Shown: positions 35,713 through 44,891 of the stretch, in pieces
Numbering within the stretch: the first letter of the stretch is position 1
How the letters are laid out: each line of letters begins with the position of its first letter
NCBI GenBank assembly: GCA_022844405.1
Contig: JALHLV010000027.1
Coordinates: 1-48,586 of the forward strand
Direction of reading: 5' to 3'
Length of the DNA: 48,586 bases
Source: Sphingomonadales bacterium
GTDB lineage: Bacteria > Pseudomonadota > Alphaproteobacteria > SMXS01
Notes under the pieces: generated by a model
Seen by the model: only the letters and a program-made list of their open reading frames with translations
What the model was told of the DNA's origin: nothing
The model's database searches: none
Position numbers and translations under genes: made by a program

Positions 35713-35865
35713 CCGTCATCCCGGCGCATGCCGGGACCCAGACGATCGTAGGGCTTGCTGACTGCGGCCGGGCCTCGTACCACAAAAAATGGTTTCTTCG
35801 TGACTGAGTGGTTGAGAGGCCACGTGAAGGCCCCAACTGGGTCCCGGCATGCGCCGGGATGACGG
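35713..35865. repeat. 153-bp element with 28-bp perfect terminal inverted repeats
   Basis: Bases 35713-35740 and 35838-35865 are exact reverse complements; each arm is itself partly palindromic (CCCGGCGCATGCCGGG). The 97-base core has no open reading frame worth calling. It fills much of the 322-base gap between the antiporter and the sulfurtransferase; the rest (35569-35712) is an AT-richer stretch likely to hold the antiporter promoter. It looks like a composite palindromic repeat or a small non-autonomous element. Confidence 0.9.
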
Positions 35866-35890
35866 TAGAGGTAGTGGTGCGACGGCAATC

Positions 35891-36751
35891 CTAACCCACC
35901 TCCATCGGCGCGCTCGGATCGGCGGCCCATTCGGACATGGAGCCGTCATAGACCGCCACGTCGCGGTGGCCCAGACGGGCCAGCGCGAATGCGGTCAGCG
36001 TGGCGGCGATGCCGCCGCCGCAATAGGTGATGATCCTGTGGTCCCTGTCGGCACCCACACCGCCCAGCCGTTCGCGCAGCACGGCGTCATCGAGCAGGCG
36101 CAGATCCTCGCCCAGCAGCTCCATGGCCGGCAGGTTGACGCTGCCGGTGATGCGGCCCGGTCGCGGCCCGGTCGCCACCTTGCCGGCATGCATCTCGCGC
36201 GACAGGCTGTTCAGCACGCAGGTCTGGCCGTCGGCGATGGCGGCGGCCACGTCGTCCTTGCCGACGAACAGGCCGGGTCGCGGCTTCGCGGTGAACGTCG
36301 CGGGCGGATAGCGCGGCGGCTCGACCGAGATCTCGCGCCCGTCGCGCTTCCACGTGCTCCAGCCGCCGTTCAGCACCGCGGCATCGTCGAAGCCGAAGGC
36401 GCGCAGCATCCACCAGACCCGCGTCGCCCACATGGGCGGCCCGGCGCAATAGAGCACAACGCGGCTGCCGTCGCCCAGCCCGGCCTTGCCGACAGACGCC
36501 GCGAATTTTTCGGCCGAGGGCATCATGAAGCGCAACTTCTGCCCGGTGTCGGACAGGTCCGAGATCAGGTCGAGGAAGCCGGCGCCCGGAATGTGGCCGC
36601 CCTCCCAGTGCGCCCGGCCGCTCTCGATCTTCACCGTGCCGTCGCCATTGGGCGTCAGGAACACGGTGCAGTCGTAGATGCGAAGGTCCGGATCGTCGAG
36701 ATGGGCGGCGAGCCAATCGGCTTCCACCAGGCCGCCAGCGGCGAATGTCAT
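35891..36751 (-). CDS. sseA: Sulfurtransferase, SseA type (3-mercaptopyruvate/thiosulfate)
   Basis: A 286-residue two-rhodanese protein. The C-terminal domain has the active-site loop CGGGIAAT with Cys244; the N-terminal domain has YCAGPPMWATRVWW and is the non-catalytic half, although it also holds a Cys (Cys102). Active loops of 3-mercaptopyruvate sulfurtransferases are usually CGxGVTA or CGSGVTA, so the specificity is not certain. The ATG at 36751 has GGGAGAAC upstream; the frame is open to 36790. It transfers sulfur from mercaptopyruvate or thiosulfate to thiols or cyanide. Confidence 0.87.
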   Translation of the reverse strand: MTFAAGGLVEADWLAAHLDDPDLRIYDCTVFLTPNGDGTVKIESGRAHWEGGHIPGAGFLDLISDLSDTGQKLRFMMPSAEKFAASVGKAGLGDGSRVVLYCAGPPMWATRVWWMLRAFGFDDAAVLNGGWSTWKRDGREISVEPPRYPPATFTAKPRPGLFVGKDDVAAAIADGQTCVLNSLSREMHAGKVATGPRPGRITGSVNLPAMELLGEDLRLLDDAVLRERLGGVGADRDHRIITYCGGGIAATLTAFALARLGHRDVAVYDGSMSEWAADPSAPMEVG

Positions 36752-36885
36752 GGTCGTTCTCCCGTTTCCCGTTCCCAGCATAACGGACATCCGGGCCGGA
36801 AGCCCAGCCTCGGCGCTTGGTGCCGCCGAACGGCCTGTGCTATGAACCGCGCGACCTTGGCGAGCAGTAAGGAACGGGGGAACTC

Positions 36886-38394
36886 GTGAGCAAGCACAAC
36901 GAAATCGTCGGCGTCCTCGGCGCCGGCGCCATGGGCCGCGGCATCGTCCAGATCGCTCTGCAGGCCGGCTGTCCGGTGCGCCTGTTCGATATGAACCGCG
37001 CCGCCATGGAAGAGGCCGCCGGCTTCATCTGCAAGATGCTGGACCGCGCCGCCGAGAAGGGCCAGCTGGACCAGGCCGCCGCTGCCGCCGCCAAGGCCAA
37101 CCTGAAACTGGCCGACAGCCTCGACGGCTTCGCCGACTGCACCGTGGTGGTCGAGGCGATCCTGGAAAATCTCGACGTGAAGAAGCAGGTGTTCTCCGAC
37201 CTCGAAGCCATCGTTTCGAACGACTGTATCCTGACCACCAACACCTCCTCGCTCAGCGTCACCGCCATCGCCGCCGCCTGCAAGAAGCCGGGCCGCGTCG
37301 CCGGCTTCCACTTCTTCAATCCCGTGCCGCTGATGAAGGTGGTCGAGGTGGTGAAGGCGCTGATGACCGAGGACTGGGTCGTCGACCGCCTCAACGCGCT
37401 GTCCGACGCCATGGGCCACCGCCCGGTCGGCGCCAAGGACACGCCCGGCTTCCTGGTGAACCACGCCGGCCGCGCCTACTACACCGAAGGCTTCCGCATT
37501 CTCTCCGAGGGCATCGCCGAATATCCGGTGATTGACGACGTGCTGCGCGACGCCTGCGGTTTCCGCATGGGCTGCTTCGAACTCCTCGACCTGACCGGCC
37601 TCGACGTGTCGTTCCCGGTGATGGTCAGCATCTGGCAGCAGTTCTTCAACGAGCCGCGCTACGTGCCGAACCCGCTGGCGCCGCAGCGCGTCGCCGCCGG
37701 CCTCTATGGCCGCAAGACCGGCCGCGGCTTCTATGAATATGCCGACGGCAAGCGCAGCACCTTCCCGCGCGATCCCGTGCCGACCGCGCTGCCCAAGGCG
37801 GTCTGGGTCGCCAACGCCACCTCCGAGGTGCAGGACATCGTCACTGCGCTGGCCAAGGCCAACGGGGTCGCGGTCGCGTCCGAGCCGGGTGACGGCGTTG
37901 TGAATATCATTTCGCCGATCGGCAAGGATGCGACCACCACGGCGCTGGAGCTGGGCATCGACCCGGCGAACACCGTCGCCATCGACCCGCTGTTCGGCCT
38001 CGCCACCCACCGCACGCTGATGACCACGCCGGTGACCAGGCCGGAAATCCGCGACGGCGCCCATGCGCTGCTGGCGAAAGCCGCCGAGGCGGTGACGGTG
38101 ATCCACGACAGCCCCGGTTTCATCGCCCAGCGGGTCATCGCCTGCATCGTCAATGTGGGCTGCGAGATCGCCCAGCAGCGTATCGCCACGCCCGACGACA
38201 TCAACGCCGCCGTGCGCCTGGGCCTGGGCTATCCGAAAGGCCCGCTGGAGTTTGGCGACGCGCTGGGCGCCAGCACCGTGCTGGGAATCCTCGACGCCAT
38301 GTACGCGTTCTACGGCGACCCGCGCTACCGCGCCAGCGCCTGGCTGAAGCGCCGCGCCCTGCTCGGCGTCCCGCTGACCACGCCGGAAGGCTGA
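36886..38394 (+). CDS. 3-hydroxyacyl-CoA dehydrogenase, PaaH-like
   Basis: A 502-residue two-unit protein. The N-terminal NAD domain starts with GVLGAGAMGRGI, followed by the catalytic His and Glu region FHFFNPVPLMKVVEVV and the dimerisation domain with PGFLVNHAGR. A second C-terminal dehydrogenase-type domain (ARLGLGYPKGPLEFGD-like, HDSPGFIAQRV) makes it the long PaaH form. It oxidises 3-hydroxyacyl-CoA (for example 3-hydroxyadipyl-CoA in phenylacetate breakdown), but no paa genes are nearby. Start is a GTG at 36886 after GGGGGAACTC. Confidence 0.92.
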   Translation: MSKHNEIVGVLGAGAMGRGIVQIALQAGCPVRLFDMNRAAMEEAAGFICKMLDRAAEKGQLDQAAAAAAKANLKLADSLDGFADCTVVVEAILENLDVKKQVFSDLEAIVSNDCILTTNTSSLSVTAIAAACKKPGRVAGFHFFNPVPLMKVVEVVKALMTEDWVVDRLNALSDAMGHRPVGAKDTPGFLVNHAGRAYYTEGFRILSEGIAEYPVIDDVLRDACGFRMGCFELLDLTGLDVSFPVMVSIWQQFFNEPRYVPNPLAPQRVAAGLYGRKTGRGFYEYADGKRSTFPRDPVPTALPKAVWVANATSEVQDIVTALAKANGVAVASEPGDGVVNIISPIGKDATTTALELGIDPANTVAIDPLFGLATHRTLMTTPVTRPEIRDGAHALLAKAAEAVTVIHDSPGFIAQRVIACIVNVGCEIAQQRIATPDDINAAVRLGLGYPKGPLEFGDALGASTVLGILDAMYAFYGDPRYRASAWLKRRALLGVPLTTPEG

Positions 38395-38395
38395 C

Positions 38396-38530
38396 CCTCA
38401 TCCGCCGCTTCGCGGCACCTTCTCCCCGGCGGGGAGAAGGGCTTTTCCTGGCAGCCGCTCCGGCCAAATCCCCTCGCCCCAACGGGGAAAGGATGGCCGC
38501 GCAGCGGTCAGGTGAGGGGGACCGCGAAGC
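38396..38530. repeat. Palindromic intergenic repeat, copy 1
   Basis: A block of nested palindromes after the dehydrogenase gene. The clearest hairpin has a 10-bp perfect stem at 38418-38427 and 38431-38440 with a 3-base loop; other arms pair less well. A related block lies at 41609-41740. The hairpin followed by GCTTTTC could act as a terminator. Such blocks are common between genes in Rhizobiales-like alphaproteobacteria. Confidence 0.8.
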
Positions 38531-38544
38531 GGTTCTCTATCGGC

Positions 38545-39456
38545 TTATCGCGCGCTGGCCGGCTGGATCAGGTTCAGTGTCTCCGGCGCGAGCGAAATCC
38601 GCGCTGGACCCGGACCGTGGAAGTCGCCGTCGATCTCGATCTGCGCCTGCGGGGCCGCCGGCACCAGCACCTCGCGTGCCTCGATGAACCGCACGTCCTT
38701 CTCCCGGTCCAGCCGGTCGCGGCCGATGGCGGCCAGGTAACGGAACATGTCGCCGCGGCCCGCGCCGGGCATCAGGCACACGGTCAGCGACGGCGCGTCG
38801 AGCCGGGCCATGGGCGCGACGATGTAGCGGCCCGCGTAGCGCCGGCCGTTGGCGGCGATCATCCAGGCTGTCTCGTAGGACCGGCCATCGACGATCACCT
38901 CGAACGGCGCCGCCGGCGGTTCCAGCCACTCCATCAGGCCGGCGATACCATAGGCGGCCTTGCCCCAGCGATACTTGGTGGCCGGGTCGATCCGCGCCGT
39001 CACCCGCGCGTCATAGCCGACGCCCGCCATCATCACGAAGCGGCGGCCGTCGATGTCGCCCATGTGGATCGGCTTTGCAACGCCCGCGATCAGCGTCCGC
39101 GACACCGGGCCGGACCAGGCGCCGATGCCCAGCTCGCTGGCCAGCACGTTGGCCGTGCCCATCGGAATGATGCCCATGGCCATGCCGGTGCCGACGAGGC
39201 CGTTCGCCACCTCGTTGATGGTGCCGTCGCCACCCGCCGCGACGACGGCGTCGGGCCGGTCGTCGCTCGTCGCCGCGCTCCGGGCGATGGCTTCCGCATC
39301 GCCGCGCCGCGCCGTCGCCGCGAAGGTCACGATGAATCCGGCGCGCTCCAAAGTCTCGATGGTCTTGCGCAAGAATACCTGCCGACGCCGCCCGGCGATC
39401 GGGTTTAGAATCACAAGAAATCGGCGCCGCCGACCGGTTTGTTCTGCGTTCGACAT
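38545..39456 (-). CDS. Diacylglycerol/lipid kinase (YegS/DgkB-like)
   Basis: A 303-residue cytoplasmic kinase of the NAD-kinase-like superfamily. Seen: FLVILNPIAGRRR at the N-terminus, the catalytic nucleotide loop VVAAGGDGTINEVANG near 91-106 and PMGTANVLASELG. It phosphorylates a lipid alcohol such as diacylglycerol with ATP. It is divergent from the LpxH-like gene; the intergenic distance is 81 bases, so regulation could be shared. Which lipid is used is not visible. Confidence 0.9.
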   Translation of the reverse strand: MSNAEQTGRRRRFLVILNPIAGRRRQVFLRKTIETLERAGFIVTFAATARRGDAEAIARSAATSDDRPDAVVAAGGDGTINEVANGLVGTGMAMGIIPMGTANVLASELGIGAWSGPVSRTLIAGVAKPIHMGDIDGRRFVMMAGVGYDARVTARIDPATKYRWGKAAYGIAGLMEWLEPPAAPFEVIVDGRSYETAWMIAANGRRYAGRYIVAPMARLDAPSLTVCLMPGAGRGDMFRYLAAIGRDRLDREKDVRFIEAREVLVPAAPQAQIEIDGDFHGPGPARISLAPETLNLIQPASAR

Positions 39457-39537
39457 AAAATTGTAACTGGCAGGAGGTACTGTGAAGACGCTGAATTAAG
39501 CGACCATCGGGATCATAGCAAGAAAGATTACGGTTTT

Positions 39538-40467
39538 ATGATCCGCCAGGCAGAAACATCGAGGCGCGACATCTCGTCCGAAGGCTGGGACGCCCGCGCG
39601 CCCGCGGGTTCGTTCCGAGGCAAGGCGCGCGGCACCGTCGCGGCGCTGCCCAAGCCGCCGCTGGAGGAGGGCGATCTCCGCTACCGCAGTATCTGGATCT
39701 CCGACATACATCTCGGCACCAAGGGCTCGCAGGCCGAGGCGCTGCTCGATTTCCTGAAATATACCGAATGCGACACGCTGTACCTGGTCGGCGACATCGT
39801 CGACGGCTGGCGGCTGAAGAAAAGCTGGTACTGGCCGCAGGCGCACAACGACGTGGTCCAGAAGGTGCTGCGCAAGGCGCGCAAGGGCACCGAGGTGATT
39901 TACATCACCGGCAACCACGACGAGGGGCTGCGCGACTTCGCCGGCCATTTCTTCGGCGGCGTGCTGGTCACCAACGAGACGGTCCATCAGATGGCCGACG
40001 GCCGCCGGTTCCTAGTGCTGCACGGCGATGCGTTCGACGCGGTGGTCAAGCATGCCCGCTGGCTCGCCTTCCTGGGCGACCATGCGTACACCGCCGCGCT
40101 GACGGTGAACCGGCTGGTCAATGCCGCCCGCCGCCGCCTGGGCTATTCCTACTGGTCGCTGTCGGCGTATCTGAAGCACAAGGTCAAGAACGCGGTCGAG
40201 TTCATCAGCCGGTTCGAGGACGCGGTGGCCCACGAATGCGCCGAGCGCGGCCTCGACGGCGTCATTTGCGGCCACATCCACCACGCCGAGATGCGCCGCA
40301 TCAACGGCATCCTCTACTGCAACGACGGCGACTGGGTGGAAAGCTGCACGGCGCTGGCCGAGCACGCCGACGGCCGGCTGGAGATCATCCGCTGGCAGGA
40401 CCTGACCGAGCGCTACGAGCTGGTCGGCAAGACCGTGCCGGCGACAGTCGAGCCCGTCACAGCCTGA
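39538..40467 (+). CDS. Calcineurin-like metallophosphoesterase, LpxH-like (COG2908)
   Basis: A 309-residue enzyme with the full binuclear metal site: Asp56 and His58 (SDIHLG), Asp86 (GDIVDG), the GNHDE motif at 125-129, HGDAFD at 162-167 and GHIHHAE later on. Close relatives are UDP-2,3-diacylglucosamine hydrolases of lipid A synthesis, but alphaproteobacteria usually use LpxI, so the substrate may differ. It has about 45 extra polar residues at the start; the ATG at 39538 was chosen, and another start may exist. It is followed 46 bases later by a glycosyltransferase, a recurrent pairing. Confidence 0.87.
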   Translation: MIRQAETSRRDISSEGWDARAPAGSFRGKARGTVAALPKPPLEEGDLRYRSIWISDIHLGTKGSQAEALLDFLKYTECDTLYLVGDIVDGWRLKKSWYWPQAHNDVVQKVLRKARKGTEVIYITGNHDEGLRDFAGHFFGGVLVTNETVHQMADGRRFLVLHGDAFDAVVKHARWLAFLGDHAYTAALTVNRLVNAARRRLGYSYWSLSAYLKHKVKNAVEFISRFEDAVAHECAERGLDGVICGHIHHAEMRRINGILYCNDGDWVESCTALAEHADGRLEIIRWQDLTERYELVGKTVPATVEPVTA

Positions 40468-40513
40468 TGCCGCGAGCTCCCTTTCCCCGATACGCTCCAC
40501 ACGAGGACGGTTC

Positions 40514-41551
40514 ATGAAAATCGCCATCGTCAGCGATGCCTGGTTCCCCCAGGTCAACGGCGTCGTGCGCACGCTGGACACCACCCGGACCGAGCTGCTG
40601 AAGCTGGGCCACGAGGTGTTGATGATCACCCCGGAGCTGTTCCGCACCATGCCGATGCCGACCTACCCGGAAATCAGGCTGGCGGTGCTGCCGCGCCGGC
40701 GGCTCCGCGCCATGATCGCCGCGTTCCAGCCCGATGCCATCCACATCGCCACCGAAGGTCCACTGGGCTGGGCGGCGCGGCGCATTTGCCTGAAGGCCGA
40801 CCTGTCCTTCACCACGGCGTTCCACACAAGGTTCGCCGAGTACATCGCGGCGCGGTTTCATATTCCGCTGTCGTGGGGCTACGCCATGCTGCGCCGGTTC
40901 CACAAGCCGTCCGACCGGGTGATGGCGGCCACCGAATCCCTGCGCAAGGAGCTGGAGCAGCGGGGCTTCGGCCGCACGGCGCTGTTCTCGCGCGGCGTCG
41001 ACATGACCGTGTTTCACCCGCGCGAGAAGACCAACCTGGACATGCTGCGGCCGGTCTACACCTATGTGGGGCGGGTCGCGGTCGAGAAGAACCTGGAGGC
41101 GTTCGTCAGCCTGGATCTGCCGGGCACCAAGGTCGTCGTCGGCGACGGGCCGCAGCTCGACGAGCTGCGCGCCGCCTATCCGGACGTGGTGTTCACCGGC
41201 GTCAAGCAGGGCGCCGAGCTGGCGGAGTACTACGCCCAGAGCGACGTGTTCGTGTTCCCGAGCCGGACCGACACCTTCGGCCTCGTCATCCTGGAGGCAT
41301 TGGCCTGCGGCGTGCCGGTGGCCGCCTATCCGGTGTCCGGCCCGCTCGACGTGCTGGGCGAGCACGCCTGCCGCGACGATCACACGGCGCGCGGCGCGGT
41401 CGGTTGTCTGTCGGACGATCTGGGCACGGCCATCGCCGGCGCGCTCAGGCTCGACCCGAAGGCCTGCCTCGCCTTCGCCGAGACCTTCAGCTGGGAGGCA
41501 TGCACCAGGCAGTTCGTGGAGAACCTCGCCCCTTTGGAGGCCGCCGCCTGA
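40514..41551 (+). CDS. Glycosyltransferase family 4/1 (mannosyl- or sulfoquinovosyl-transferase-like)
   Basis: A 345-residue GT-B enzyme. It opens with KIAIVSDAWFPQVNGVVRTL and has YVGRVAVEKNLEAF and the motif PSRTDTFGLVILEALACGVP with the E-x7-E-like arrangement (Asp replaces the first Glu). Such enzymes build glycolipids or sulfolipids with nucleotide-sugar donors. Its neighbour is the LpxH-like phosphoesterase, so both probably act on a membrane lipid or glycolipid. Donor and acceptor are not determined. Confidence 0.9.
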   Translation: MKIAIVSDAWFPQVNGVVRTLDTTRTELLKLGHEVLMITPELFRTMPMPTYPEIRLAVLPRRRLRAMIAAFQPDAIHIATEGPLGWAARRICLKADLSFTTAFHTRFAEYIAARFHIPLSWGYAMLRRFHKPSDRVMAATESLRKELEQRGFGRTALFSRGVDMTVFHPREKTNLDMLRPVYTYVGRVAVEKNLEAFVSLDLPGTKVVVGDGPQLDELRAAYPDVVFTGVKQGAELAEYYAQSDVFVFPSRTDTFGLVILEALACGVPVAAYPVSGPLDVLGEHACRDDHTARGAVGCLSDDLGTAIAGALRLDPKACLAFAETFSWEACTRQFVENLAPLEAAA

Positions 41552-41608
41552 CGCGCTGAGCGCGTCGGGTTGGGGTTCTGCGGCGTTGGGAAGCAGGCCG
41601 CTGCGCGG

Positions 41609-41740
41609 CGCCCCCTCATCCGGCCGCTGCGCGGCCACCTTCTCCCCGGCGGGGAGAAGGGATTGGCCATCGATGCCGGCGTCCCCTCGCCCCGCGGGGG
41701 AGAGGGTTAGGGTGAGGGTGGCCGCGAAGCGGCACAGCCC
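41609..41740. repeat. Palindromic intergenic repeat, copy 2
   Basis: Related to copy 1 at 38396-38530. The hairpin at 41638-41660 is identical in stem and loop to that at 38418-38440, and CGGCCGC-TG-CGCGGCC lies before it. It fills the gap between the glycosyltransferase and the GST genes, which shows no other gene. It could end the glycosyltransferase transcript. Confidence 0.82.
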
Positions 41741-41798
41741 TTTCCGACCGCCGCAAACCCCTTTAGAACTATGTCCGAGACTTCGAACGGGGGACTTC

Positions 41799-42449
41799 AT
41801 GAAGATCTACGGGCCGTCTTTTTCGCCCTTCGTGTCGCGCGTGCGCACGGCGCTGCATCACAAGGGGATCGCCTACGAGCAGGAGTTGCCGCCCGGCGGT
41901 TCGGCCCGGTCCGAGGAGTATCTGCGGATCAATCCCATCGGCAAGGTGCCGACCATGGTCGATGGCGGCGTCACCCTGCCCGAATCCGAGGTGATCTGCG
42001 AATATCTCGAGGAGAAGTATCCGCAAAAGCCGCTGATGCCCGCCGATCTGGCGGCGCGCGGCAAGGTGCGGCTGATCAACCGGGTCGGCGACATCTACAT
42101 CGTCGTGCCCCTGTTCACCCTGTTCGCGCAACTCAATCCGGCGACCCGCGACCAGGCGCTGGCGGATACGGGGCTTGCGGGCACGCGAACCGGCCTCTCC
42201 ATTCTCGAAGGCTTCATGGAAGGCGATGAATACGCCGTCGGCGGCGCGCTGACCCTGGCCGATTGCGCGGTGCCGCCGATCCTGTTCTTCGTCCACTATA
42301 TCCTGTCGCATTTCGGCGACAGCGAGCCGCTGACCAACTATCCCAGGCTCGACGCCTACTGGTGGAACATGAGCAAGCATCAGATCTGCGGCCCGATCCT
42401 CGACGACATGGACACCACCTTCAAGGCCCTGCTGGCCTCGCGCGCATAG
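41799..42449 (+). CDS. Glutathione S-transferase family protein
   Basis: A 216-residue protein with a thioredoxin-fold N-terminal half ([35 protein letters not shown] and the glutathione-binding [16 protein letters not shown]) and an all-helical C-terminal half. The N-terminal Ser8-Pro-Phe-Val pattern is the usual place for the thiol-activating residue. Cytoplasmic, detoxification or isomerisation. The next gene (SDR) starts 10 bases later and the two are likely cotranscribed. Confidence 0.92.
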   Translation: MKIYGPSFSPFVSRVRTALHHKGIAYEQELPPGGSARSEEYLRINPIGKVPTMVDGGVTLPESEVICEYLEEKYPQKPLMPADLAARGKVRLINRVGDIYIVVPLFTLFAQLNPATRDQALADTGLAGTRTGLSILEGFMEGDEYAVGGALTLADCAVPPILFFVHYILSHFGDSEPLTNYPRLDAYWWNMSKHQICGPILDDMDTTFKALLASRA

Positions 42450-42459
42450 GAGCACGAAC

Positions 42460-43299
42460 ATGAGCGAATCCAACGGCAAGGTTGCCATCGTCACCGGCGC
42501 GGGCCGCAAGCGCGGCCTCGGGCGCGCCATCGCCCTGCGTCTCGCCAGGGACGGCTTCGACGTGGCGGTGTCGGCGTTCCCGCGCGACCCGTCGACCTAC
42601 CCGGAGCACGAGAAGGCGGAAGGCTGGAAGGGCGCCGAGAGCGTCGCCGGGGAAATCCGCGCCATGGGCCGCAAGGCCGCCGCGATCCTATGCGACGTCA
42701 CCATGCGCGACCAGGTCGAGACCCTGATCGCCGAGACCGAGAGGCAGCTCGGTCCGGTCTATGCGGTGGTGAACAACGCCGGCGTGCCCAGCGACGCGGG
42801 CGCGGCGCCGATCATCGAGATGTCGGATGAGCTCTGGTACTCGACCGTCGACGTCAATTTGAACGGCGTTTACCTGGTGTCGAAGCTGGCCGCGAAAGCC
42901 ATGCTGAAGTCCGGCAGTGGCGGCGCCATCGTCAACATCTCCTCCATGGCCGGCCGGGTCGGCCTGCCGCTCTACGGCGCCTATTGCGCGTCGAAGTTCG
43001 CGGTGATCGGCCTGACCCAGCAGATGGCGCTCGAGCTGGCCAAGCAGGGTATCCGCGTCAACTGCGTCTGCCCCGGCTCCACCGACACCGACATGATGGA
43101 CAGCACCTTCAAGCGCTCGGCCGAGCTCTACCAGCGCGAGTTCATGGACGTGAAGAAGGGCGTCCGCGCCGCCATCCCCATGGGCCGCCAGGGCCAGCCG
43201 TCCGAACAGGCGTCGGCGGTGGCGTTCCTGTGCAGCCCGGATGCGTCCTACGTCACCGGCCAGACGCTGAACGTCGACGGCGGCCTGCGGATGGATTGA
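42460..43299 (+). CDS. SDR-family oxidoreductase
   Basis: A 279-residue short-chain dehydrogenase with cofactor loop [18 protein letters not shown], the serine in [10 protein letters not shown] and the Tyr-Lys pair in [11 protein letters not shown]. The insertion in the glycine loop and at about residues 40-65 (the region after AFPRDP) is longer than in the other SDRs here. Ends with [13 protein letters not shown] as usual. Probably cotranscribed with the GST gene 10 bases upstream. Substrate unknown. Confidence 0.92.
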   Translation: MSESNGKVAIVTGAGRKRGLGRAIALRLARDGFDVAVSAFPRDPSTYPEHEKAEGWKGAESVAGEIRAMGRKAAAILCDVTMRDQVETLIAETERQLGPVYAVVNNAGVPSDAGAAPIIEMSDELWYSTVDVNLNGVYLVSKLAAKAMLKSGSGGAIVNISSMAGRVGLPLYGAYCASKFAVIGLTQQMALELAKQGIRVNCVCPGSTDTDMMDSTFKRSAELYQREFMDVKKGVRAAIPMGRQGQPSEQASAVAFLCSPDASYVTGQTLNVDGGLRMD

Positions 43300-43351
43300 A
43301 GCCGCGCATCTGCTATCGTGGGGGCGTAACGACGATCGAGGGGGTAGAAGC

Positions 43352-43870
43352 ATGAGCAACGTCCGCAGTCGCAGCATCGCATTCATGACCGGCATCGTGC
43401 TGGCGCTTGCCGCATCGAGCGCCATGGCGCAGTACATCAACGATCCGTCCATGGTCGAGGCTAAGGGCAAGAAGGAACGTGCCGCCCAGGAAGCCTGGGT
43501 GATGCTGCCGCCCAAGATGAAAATGTGCATGGACCAGGCGCTGGCCATGAGCCAGATGACCTTCGCGACGGTGATCAAGCAGAAGCTGACGCCCTACGAT
43601 CCCAGGTTCTCGACCCAGATCCAGCGCTGCCAGACCATTACCGCCCGCGAACCGCAGATGAACTTTCCCTGCACCATCGACGAGAACGGCCGCCCGGTGC
43701 AGACCATGTGCGACGAGGTCTATGCCCAGCTCGGTGGCCGCCAGCCGGTGCCGCTCACCTTCCAGCAATATATCGGCGCGCACCTGCACGCACGCGAGGT
43801 CGACATCATCCAGATGGAAAGCCCCGCGGCCCGCGACGCGCGTCTGGGCGATCAGCGGCCTTACAGGTAA
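43352..43870 (+). CDS. Secreted protein of unknown function
   Basis: A 172-residue protein with a clear signal peptide (about 1-26, ending in SAMA|Q). The mature part has four cysteines (MKMCMDQ, QRCQTI, FPCTID, TMCDEV) that could form two disulfides in the periplasm. I do not recognise the family. It follows the SDR by 52 bases. No regulatory motif is visible. Confidence 0.7.
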   Translation: MSNVRSRSIAFMTGIVLALAASSAMAQYINDPSMVEAKGKKERAAQEAWVMLPPKMKMCMDQALAMSQMTFATVIKQKLTPYDPRFSTQIQRCQTITAREPQMNFPCTIDENGRPVQTMCDEVYAQLGGRQPVPLTFQQYIGAHLHAREVDIIQMESPAARDARLGDQRPYR

Positions 43871-43883
43871 CCACCAAATCTCT

Positions 43884-43976
43884 GTGATTTTGCGAGCGCA
43901 GCGACGCAACCCAGCCCTTCGGCCACACGGCCTTCAACGGCTTGGCTGGATCGCTTCGCTACGCTCGCGAAGTCAC
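43884..43976. repeat. Imperfect inverted repeat reaching into a gene end
   Basis: The arms at 43884-43916 and 43944-43976 are each 33 bases and match in about 27 positions. It resembles intergenic repeats known as GCGAGCG-type elements. The right arm contains the last codons and the stop of the alpha/beta hydrolase on the minus strand. Confidence 0.7.
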
Positions 43977-44861
43977 GGTGGGTTGGTTCCTGGTGTCGGC
44001 ATCCCGCAGAAGTGCATCGATGGCCGGGGTTACCTCCGGCTCGTCGAGCAGCGGGACGTGGCCGCGGCCCGGCACCAGCACCAGCCGTGCGTCGGGGATG
44101 CGGCGGCCCATTTCCTCGAACACGTCCTGCTCAAGGATGTCCGAGAGCGCACCGCGCAGCACCACGGTCGGCACGTCTTTCAGGCGCTCGAACAGCGGCC
44201 ACGGATCGGCGTCCGGCGCGGGCGGCGGCAGCTCGCGAATGGCGTCGCCGATCCTCGGGTCGTAGTCGAGGCGGATGACGCCGCCGTCCTCGCGGTAGCC
44301 GCGCCGCGCGAATGCCTGCCATTCCGCGTCGGACAGGCCGGGCAGCGCGGGACCGTAGACGAATTTCGCCTGTTCCACGGCTTGGTCCCAGTTCTTCACC
44401 GGCGCGGCCTTGCCAGTGTAGCCCGCGATCCGGGCGATGCCCGGGCCGAGGACCGGACCCACGTCGTTCAGCACCGCACCGGCCAGGGTGACCGACTTGA
44501 TGCCGGCCAGCACCATGGTCATCAGGCCGCCCAGCGAGGTGCCGATCGACACGAAGCGGCTGATGCCCAGTTCGCCCAGCAGGGTCAGCGTGTCCTTCAC
44601 ATAGGTGCCCGGCACGTAGTTGGCCCAGGTCGGGTCATAGGCGGAGAACCCGCGGCCGCGCAGGTCGGGGCAGATCACCCGGCGCTGGGCCGAAAGCCGC
44701 CGCGCCAGCGTGACGAAATCGCGGGAATTGCGGGTCAGGCCGGGCAGGCAGACCACTGGAACAGCTTTCGAGTCGGGGTCGCCGAAATCGCGGTAGAACA
44801 GCTCCAGGCCGTCGGCGGACCGGTAGGTGGCGGTGCGTTCGGTGCGTGCGGTGCTCGACAT
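43959..44861 (-). CDS. Alpha/beta hydrolase
   Basis: A 300-residue cytoplasmic hydrolase. The nucleophile elbow GTSLGG gives the serine, VVCLPGLTRNSRDF the oxyanion-hole region, and the C-terminal GRGHVPLLDEP the catalytic histidine with an aspartate upstream. Length is usual. Its C-terminal residues (TVTSRA) and stop lie in the inverted repeat 43884-43976. It is divergent from the CxxC coiled-coil gene. Substrate unknown. Confidence 0.92.
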   Translation of the reverse strand: MSSTARTERTATYRSADGLELFYRDFGDPDSKAVPVVCLPGLTRNSRDFVTLARRLSAQRRVICPDLRGRGFSAYDPTWANYVPGTYVKDTLTLLGELGISRFVSIGTSLGGLMTMVLAGIKSVTLAGAVLNDVGPVLGPGIARIAGYTGKAAPVKNWDQAVEQAKFVYGPALPGLSDAEWQAFARRGYREDGGVIRLDYDPRIGDAIRELPPPAPDADPWPLFERLKDVPTVVLRGALSDILEQDVFEEMGRRIPDARLVLVPGRGHVPLLDEPEVTPAIDALLRDADTRNQPTVTSRA

Positions 44862-44891
44862 GGCTGGTTCCCTCCCAGGAGTTGTGCGAGT

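Noticed and set aside
35713-35865. CRISPR-like repeat
   Set aside because: There are only two arms in inverted orientation, with no spacers of regular size and no cas genes.
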